This document shows, in pieces, positions 58,339 through 64,000 of a stretch of 64,000 bases of DNA. The translations under genes were made by a program, and so were the position numbers. The DNA lies in the NCBI GenBank assembly GCA_903873485.1, contig CAIQOO010000185.1, forward strand, positions 62,001 to 126,000, read 5' to 3'. Within the stretch, counting starts at the first letter, position 1. Each line of letters opens with the position of its first letter. This stretch comes from an uncultured beta proteobacterium. GTDB lineage: Bacteria; Pseudomonadota; Gammaproteobacteria; Burkholderiales; Burkholderiaceae_C. A model generated the notes under the pieces. It was given only the letters and a program-made list of their open reading frames with translations, did not search any database and was not told the origin of the DNA.

Positions 58339-59279
58339 CGGTGCGCCTGAATCGATGCCAATATGCCCAACGTGAACAGCAGCGCGGCCAGCCACTGCGC
58401 CGCAGCCGGCCAGACGCCACCCCAGGCAAACGAATAGAGCAGACCAAACAGCGTCTCGCTGACGATCAGTTGGCCGCACAAACTGACGCTCAATTGCTGG
58501 CTGGCCAGGTTCCACAAGATGCTGGCGGCCCAGCCTGCACCAATCCCGGTTACTATACAAACAATAGCTGTCAGCGCAATGCCATCAAGGGCTAGAAGCA
58601 CTTTTGGCTCTGAACCGGTAAACAGCCACAGCAGCAGCGCGCCCAGGCCGGTGGCAATGCCAATCCAGTTGGTCCACTCGGTCGCGCTGATTTCCGGGTG
58701 GCGTTTCAGCCAGGCTGCATTGAGCAGCGCAAAAGCCGTCCAGCTCAGCATGGCGGCCACCGCCAGCGCCACGCCCCACCAAAAGTCTTTGCCGTCAACT
58801 GGCAGCCGGGCCGCGTTCGACAGTGACGCGTGCATCATCAGCGCCAGTCCGGCGGCCGTCAACAGCAGGCCCGGCAGCAGCGCTGACCACTTCAGGCCCA
58901 GCGGCTTGCCCAGCAGCATGACCCAGATTGGAATGGTGCCAATGATCAGCGTCGGGACTTCGGAGCCGGCCGCATGGATGGCTTGCGCCAGCAGCAAATA
59001 GTAGCCGGTAGCCCCGAGCAGGCTCAAGCCCAGAGCGCTTGCCGCCTGGCGCCAGGTCGGCATGGCGTGGCGACTGCGGGCCAGCAGCATGGCCAGCGCG
59101 GCGATGGCCCCAAAACTGACAAAACGACCGGCCGTCAGGTCAACCGAAGACAGGCCTGGCGTCATGCGTGGCGCCACAAACACCATGCCCCACAGGGCGC
59201 CGGCCAACAGCCCGGCGGCAATGCCGCTCCACAGCCCAAGCGGGTTGGCAGACAGGGTTTTAGACACCAAAGCCGTCAT
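58335..59279 (-). CDS. EamA/DMT family transporter
   Basis: About ten hydrophobic helices; GMVFVAPRMTPGLSSVDLTAGRFVSFG. Confidence 0.88.
   Translation of the reverse strand: MTALVSKTLSANPLGLWSGIAAGLLAGALWGMVFVAPRMTPGLSSVDLTAGRFVSFGAIAALAMLLARSRHAMPTWRQAASALGLSLLGATGYYLLLAQAIHAAGSEVPTLIIGTIPIWVMLLGKPLGLKWSALLPGLLLTAAGLALMMHASLSNAARLPVDGKDFWWGVALAVAAMLSWTAFALLNAAWLKRHPEISATEWTNWIGIATGLGALLLWLFTGSEPKVLLALDGIALTAIVCIVTGIGAGWAASILWNLASQQLSVSLCGQLIVSETLFGLLYSFAWGGVWPAAAQWLAALLFTLGILASIQAHR
58551..58606 (+). repeat. family P, copy J, inside EamA transporter gene
   Basis: TACTATACAAACAATAGCTGTCAGCGCAATGCCATCAAGGGCTAGAAGCACTTTTGG. Confidence 0.8.
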
Positions 59280-60042
59280 CGGCAGAAATCACGGCACCGT
59301 TGATGAAATGGCTTTGGTCCGAACACAGCATGACGATCAGCGCATCAAGGTCCTGCGGCTGGCCGACCCGCTTGCGCGGCAGCAGTTGCAGCAGTTTTTG
59401 CCCGGCATCGGTCTGCCAGTGCGCATGGTTGAGTTCGGTGTCGATGTAGCCTGGGCAAATGGCGTTGACGTTGATGCCAAACTTGCCCCATTCCAGCGCC
59501 ATGGCACGGGTCATCTGAATCACCGCCGCCTTGCTCATGGCATACACCCCGATCTTGGGCAGCACCCGCAAACCGGCCATGGAAGCCACATTGACAATGC
59601 GCCCGCCGGTAAAGCTGCCCGGCGCTGCGCCTTGTGCGCGCGCCAGCATGCGTTTGCCGACCTCTTGCGCGACAAAAAAAGCGCCTTTGACGTTGGTGTC
59701 AAACATGAAATCATAGTCATCTGCGCTGACATCCTGCAGACGCTGGGTGGTACTGACACCCGAGTTGTTGACCAGAATGTCGATCGAGCCGACCTCGGTC
59801 TCGGCATGGGCTACCGCCGACTTGATTGAATCGTGATCGGTCACATCCAGCGCGATGACATGGGCATCGCCCCCGTCGCCGTCAATCTGGGCGCGCAAGT
59901 CCTTGAGTTTTTCAATGCGTCGGCTGGCCAGCACCACGGCGGCACCGGCCCCTGCCATGGTGCGGGCAAACTGGGCACCCAACCCACTGGAGGCCCCGGT
60001 GATAAAAGCCACCCGGCCCGACAAGTCAATGCTGTAAGCCAT
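59260..60042 (-). CDS. SDR family NAD(P)-dependent oxidoreductase
   Basis: TGASSGLGAQFA, NNSGVSTTQRL, YAMSKAAV. Confidence 0.93.
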   Translation of the reverse strand: MAYSIDLSGRVAFITGASSGLGAQFARTMAGAGAAVVLASRRIEKLKDLRAQIDGDGGDAHVIALDVTDHDSIKSAVAHAETEVGSIDILVNNSGVSTTQRLQDVSADDYDFMFDTNVKGAFFVAQEVGKRMLARAQGAAPGSFTGGRIVNVASMAGLRVLPKIGVYAMSKAAVIQMTRAMALEWGKFGINVNAICPGYIDTELNHAHWQTDAGQKLLQLLPRKRVGQPQDLDALIVMLCSDQSHFINGAVISADDGFGV

Positions 60043-60064
60043 ATTGAATCTCCTTGATGTTATG

Positions 60065-60084
60065 AATAGAACGACCGTTCTATT
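60065..60084. promoter_or_regulatory. perfect 9-bp-arm palindrome upstream of the SDR gene; candidate TetR-type operator
   Basis: AATAGAACG-AC-CGTTCTATT located just upstream of the SDR start codon. Confidence 0.5.
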
Positions 60085-60177
60085 ATGTGCATTTTCGGTG
60101 CCCCTAAAATTACGTTTTGTATTAGACAATCCAATCCGTCAACTTTCATGGACTCACGCCCACCCCAAATGATGAAA

Positions 60178-60240
60178 CCGGTCGCCCTGAGCGCAGTCGA
60201 AGGGCATGCGGTTCGACCCTGGGACAAGCTCAGGACAGGG
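60178..60240 (+). repeat. diverged copy of dispersed inverted repeat family R
   Basis: CCGGTCGCCCTGAGCGCAGTCGAAGGGCATGCGGTTCGACCCTGGGACAAGCTCAGGACAGG; partial match to copies 1 and 2. Confidence 0.65.
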
Positions 60241-60316
60241 CAAGCTCACAGCGCGCAAGCCTTGGCCGGTTCCGCACAATAAACATCCAACAATCAGCTA
60301 GAAAGAGAGAATCACC

Positions 60317-62008
60317 ATGACCAATGAGGAAATCCTGGCCGAGTTTGGCCCCCGCGAGTCGATGGAATACGACGTTGTCGTTGTCGGCGGTGGACCCGCT
60401 GGCCTGGCAACGGCGATCCGGCTCAAGCAACTTGCCAGCGAAAAAGGCCAGGACATCTCTGTTGTGGTGCTGGAAAAAGGCTCCGAGCCGGGTGCCCACA
60501 TTTTGTCGGGCGCGGTGCTTGACCCGCAATCGCTTTCCGAGCTGTTCCCCGACTGGAAGGCCAGGGGTGCCCCGTTGAACCAGCCAGTTACCGATGAGGC
60601 GATGCTGTTTTTGTCGGAAACTACCGGCTACCGCACGCCCAATATGCTGCTGCCCAAGTGCAGCCAGAACCACGGCAACTACATCATCAGCCTGGGGGCG
60701 CTGACACGCTGGCTGGCGGCCCAGGCAGAGAGTCTCGGTGTTGAGATCTTTCCCGGATTTGCCGCAGCCGAAGTGCTTTATACCGAAGCCGGTGCCGTCA
60801 AAGGTGTCGCCACCGGCAACATGGGTGTCGGCAAGGACGGCAAGCCGGGCGAGGCTTTTCAGATCGGCATGGAACTGCTGGGCAAATACACCATTTTTGC
60901 CGAAGGTTCGCGTGGCCACTTGGGCAAACAGTTGATTGCCCGCTACCAGCTTGATGCCGGCTGTGACCCGCAAAGCTACGGCATTGGCATCAAGGAGCTA
61001 TGGGAAGTCGAGCCAGCGCGCCATGAACCCGGCCTGGTGCTGCACACGGCCGGCTGGCCGATGGACGATGCCACTTATGGCGGCTCTTTCATGTACCACA
61101 TGGAAGACAACAAAATTGCCATGGGCTTCATCACCGGCCTGAACTACAGCAACCCCTACCTTAGCCCATTTGAAGAATTCCAGCGCTGGAAAACCCACCC
61201 CAACATCCGCTGGTATCTGGAAAACGCAGCAGGCGAAGTCACTGCCAAGCGGCTCGCCTACGGTGCCCGCGCCATCACCGCTGGCGGCCTGATGTCGCTG
61301 CCCAAGACGGTGTTTGCGGGCGGTGCGCTGGTGGGCTGCGATGCCGGCTTTTTGAATGTCAGCCGCATCAAGGGCAGCCACGCCGCCATCAAGTCGGGCA
61401 TGCTGGCGGCAGAGGCGGCTTATGAGGCCGTCACCGCCGGTCGCGCCCAGGACGAGCTGGCGGCTTACCCGCAAGCGTTTGAGCAAAGCTGGCTCTATCT
61501 CGAACTCAACAAATCGCGCAATTTCAAGTCCTGGTTCAAATACGGCCTGCGTGTCGGCACGCTGATGAATGGGCTGGAGCAGTTTGGCTTGGGCGGCGCC
61601 ATGCCCTGGACCATCCGCCGCGACAAGCCCGACCATGCCTACCTGAAACCAGCCGCCGAGTGCCAGCCGATTGAGTACCCGAAACCCGATGGCAAACTGA
61701 CTTTTGACCGCTTGAGCAGCGTCTTCATCAGCAGCGCCAACCACGAAGAAAACCAGCCGGCGCACCTGACACTCAAGGATGCCTCGGTGCCGGTCAGCAT
61801 CAACCTGGCCAAATACGCCGGACCAGAGGCCCGCTACTGCCCGGCCGGGGTCTATGAATTTGTCAAGAACGACAACGGCACCGACCGCCTGCAGATCAAC
61901 GCCGCCAACTGTGTGCATTGCAAAACCTGCGACATCAAGGACCCGACACAAAACATTGTCTGGGTCACGCCCGAGGGCGGCGGCGGGCCGAATTACTCGA
62001 TCATGTAG
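60317..62008 (+). CDS. electron transfer flavoprotein-ubiquinone oxidoreductase
   Basis: VVVVGGGPAGLATAIRLKQL; C-terminal 4Fe-4S NCVHCKTCDIKDPTQNIVWVTPEGGGGPNY. Confidence 0.97.
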   Translation: MTNEEILAEFGPRESMEYDVVVVGGGPAGLATAIRLKQLASEKGQDISVVVLEKGSEPGAHILSGAVLDPQSLSELFPDWKARGAPLNQPVTDEAMLFLSETTGYRTPNMLLPKCSQNHGNYIISLGALTRWLAAQAESLGVEIFPGFAAAEVLYTEAGAVKGVATGNMGVGKDGKPGEAFQIGMELLGKYTIFAEGSRGHLGKQLIARYQLDAGCDPQSYGIGIKELWEVEPARHEPGLVLHTAGWPMDDATYGGSFMYHMEDNKIAMGFITGLNYSNPYLSPFEEFQRWKTHPNIRWYLENAAGEVTAKRLAYGARAITAGGLMSLPKTVFAGGALVGCDAGFLNVSRIKGSHAAIKSGMLAAEAAYEAVTAGRAQDELAAYPQAFEQSWLYLELNKSRNFKSWFKYGLRVGTLMNGLEQFGLGGAMPWTIRRDKPDHAYLKPAAECQPIEYPKPDGKLTFDRLSSVFISSANHEENQPAHLTLKDASVPVSINLAKYAGPEARYCPAGVYEFVKNDNGTDRLQINAANCVHCKTCDIKDPTQNIVWVTPEGGGGPNYSIM

Positions 62009-62191
62009 CAGCCCGGTCAGGGCTGGCCCACATCATGGTGATCAGCCGGGTAAAAATTTTGAGATGGGGCATGGTTTCTTCCTGAAAAAGTTGTTGGGTT
62101 GCTGCGCGCCATGAAGTTGGCAAACATCTGGTGACCATAAATATGCTTGCATTGGTAATATGTAGGCTTATTAAATCTTTTGAGGTCCATC

Positions 62192-62497
62192 ATGCAAGTC
62201 TCGATACGCGAACTCAAAGCCAACCCGGCGCGCGCCATTGCCGCCATTCGCCCGGGCCAGCCGGTGCAGATCACCTCGCACCGCAAGGTGGTGGCTGAAC
62301 TGGTGTTGCCGATCAACAAACCAGCACCGCCCAAAGTGCTCAGCGATGAAGAAGCGATGCAGCGGCTGGTTGATGCCGGCTACATCGCCCACCTGCCGAC
62401 GCAGCCCTTGCGTTTGCCCAAGCCAGTGGTTTTTTCGCCTGACCCAAGCGGCCAAACCATGAGCGACTTGGTAATTGAACTGCGGGGGCCAAAGTGA
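62192..62497 (+). CDS. Phd/YefM family antitoxin
   Basis: MQVSIRELKANPARAIAAIRPGQPVQITSHRKVVAELVL. Confidence 0.9.
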   Translation: MQVSIRELKANPARAIAAIRPGQPVQITSHRKVVAELVLPINKPAPPKVLSDEEAMQRLVDAGYIAHLPTQPLRLPKPVVFSPDPSGQTMSDLVIELRGPK

Positions 62498-62922
62498 TTC
62501 TGTTTTGCGATACGTCGGCCCTGATGAAGCTGTTTGTGCAGGAACAGCACAGCGCCAGCATGCAAGCGGCTTTTCAGTCCGCCAGCCGGATCGCTGTCAG
62601 CCAGTTGACCTGGGTCGAGATGTGCGCAGCGCTGGCTCTCAAGCAGCGCACCCAGCAAATTGATGCACCACAAGCGGCGCAAGCTTTGCAGGAACTACAG
62701 CAGGAATGGGGCGGCTACAGCCAGCTTGCCGTCGATAGCGCCCTCATCACCAATGCTGGCGACCTTGCCCAAACCTTCGGTCTGCGCGCCTACGACAGCC
62801 TGCAACTGGCAAGCGTCTTGCGCATCCATAGCCAGGCCGGGGCCACCATGGCATTTTGCTGCTTTGACAAACAGCTCAACACAGCGGCTGGCGCACTGGG
62901 CATCCAACTCACGACCCCATGA
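62494..62922 (+). CDS. VapC-like PIN domain toxin
   Basis: ILFCDTSALMKLFVQEQHSASM ... SQLTWVEMCAAL ... LRAYDSLQLASVLRI. Confidence 0.9.
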   Translation: MILFCDTSALMKLFVQEQHSASMQAAFQSASRIAVSQLTWVEMCAALALKQRTQQIDAPQAAQALQELQQEWGGYSQLAVDSALITNAGDLAQTFGLRAYDSLQLASVLRIHSQAGATMAFCCFDKQLNTAAGALGIQLTTP

Positions 62923-64000
62923 AAAACCTGATCGCCCAGGGCATTGCCCGAAAATTGATCCGCTTTGAAGACAACGAAAAATACATTGTCTATATCCACC
63001 AAAACAAGCGCCGGAACTTTGACAACCCGGAGGAAAAAGTCCAGGCCGATGCCTTCCTGACGCTGGTCATCGACTACCAATACCCGGTAGGACAAATCTG
63101 GCAGTTTGTCAGCGTGCAAATGGGTTCCGACACACGCGAAGCCGACATGATCGTTTATGACGATGCACTTCGTCTCAAGCCGCTCATTGTGGTGGAGTGC
63201 AAAAAACAGGATGTCACCGAACTCGAATTTCAGCGTGCTGCCGATCAATGCTTCAGCTACGCCGTGGCGGAAGGGGCCAAATATGTCTGGACCACTTCCG
63301 GGCTAAAGGATGCCTATTACCAGGTTCCGGCAGACAAGCCCAAGGCGCGCATCACCGTCTCGGACATTCCCCAGTTTGGCATTAAAAAACTCGCGATTTA
63401 CAAATATGCCTATGGCGGTGGCAGCACGCCAGAAGGCCAAAAGCTGCAACCACTCACCATCGTTACCCAGGACGAACTGACCGCCCGCTTCAAACAGGCG
63501 CATCAGGCGCTGTGGGGTGGCGGCGAGCTCAACCCCTCAGAAGCGTTTGACGAACTCGACAAGCTGATTTTTTGCAAAATTTGGGACGAGCGCAAACCGC
63601 GCAAACAGGGCCAGCCCTACGATTTTCAGATATTTGCCCTCGATACCGAAGAAGAAACCAACACCGCCCTGCACACCAGAATGCGTGCACTGTACGAAGA
63701 AGGCCGCAAAAAAGACCCGGAAGTCTTCAAAGACGATATCCGCCTGCGGGCCAGCAAAATCCGCGTGGTGGTCGGTTACCTGCAAGACATCAACCTGTCA
63801 GACACCGACCTCGACAGCAAGGGCCGCGCCTTCGAGACCTTTATGGGCTCGTTTTTTCGTGGCGACTTTGGCCAGTATTTCACCCCCCGACCGATCGTCA
63901 AGTTCATCGTTGATGTGCTGCCCATCACCCATGAAAGCCGCGTGCTGGACACCTCATGTGGCAGTGGCGGTTTTTTGCTGCACGCCCTGGACAAAGTGCG
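62919..64000 (+). CDS. Type I-like R-M protein: N-terminal HsdR_N-type PD-(D/E)xK nuclease domain fused to N6-adenine methylase (partial, runs off edge)
   Basis: Not in the ORF track; open reading frame from ATG 62919 to the window end. MGSDTREADMIVYDDALRLKPLIVVECKKQ (nuclease-like) and FGQYFTPRPIVKFIVDVL...VLDTSCGSGGFLLHALDKV (N6_Mtase motifs X and I). Confidence 0.9.
   Translation, partial: MKNLIAQGIARKLIRFEDNEKYIVYIHQNKRRNFDNPEEKVQADAFLTLVIDYQYPVGQIWQFVSVQMGSDTREADMIVYDDALRLKPLIVVECKKQDVTELEFQRAADQCFSYAVAEGAKYVWTTSGLKDAYYQVPADKPKARITVSDIPQFGIKKLAIYKYAYGGGSTPEGQKLQPLTIVTQDELTARFKQAHQALWGGGELNPSEAFDELDKLIFCKIWDERKPRKQGQPYDFQIFALDTEEETNTALHTRMRALYEEGRKKDPEVFKDDIRLRASKIRVVVGYLQDINLSDTDLDSKGRAFETFMGSFFRGDFGQYFTPRPIVKFIVDVLPITHESRVLDTSCGSGGFLLHALDKV

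Noticed and set aside
1-64000. CRISPR arrays, tRNA and rRNA genes, complete IS elements or prophage
   Set aside because: No regularly spaced direct repeats, no recognisable tRNA/rRNA sequences and no transposase/integrase ORFs were found by reading; a tRNAscan/Infernal run would be needed to exclude missed RNAs

Overview
The window is a gene-dense, GC-rich chromosomal segment whose gene content resembles a Burkholderiales/Comamonadaceae bacterium (an inference from protein families, not from a search). Most of it is housekeeping: relA, sbcB, miaB, nrdR, glyA, a gcvT-gcvH-gcvP operon behind a tandem glycine riboswitch, ygfZ, mltG-tmk-holB-pilZ-tatD, ldcA, tadA, a YhaN/YhaO (SbcCD-like) pair, cobC/cobS, ubiC and etf-QO. 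Accessory content includes an AccI-like restriction-modification pair, several toxin-antitoxin loci (DUF433/DUF5615, HicAB, Phd/VapC, an orphan antitoxin), two class III nucleotidyl cyclases, and an R-M gene with fused nuclease and methylase domains that runs off the right edge and is absent from the ORF track. The most striking non-annotated signal is a dispersed ~50-65 bp imperfect-palindromic element with about 12 recognisable copies. Nine copies lie inside protein-coding genes (signal peptide, transmembrane helix, and enzyme segments of gcvP, ygfZ, mltG, ldcA, cobS, cobC, an EamA transporter and a DUF349 protein). The core aligns codon-for-codon without gaps and falls into three recurrent reading registers. 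This resembles protein-coding palindromic elements such as Rickettsia RPEs. Other notable items are a MITE-like 88-bp element, a second dispersed inverted repeat family, an internally deleted DUF6398 pseudogene, and a TadA fused to a catalytically degenerate alpha/beta-hydrolase domain.
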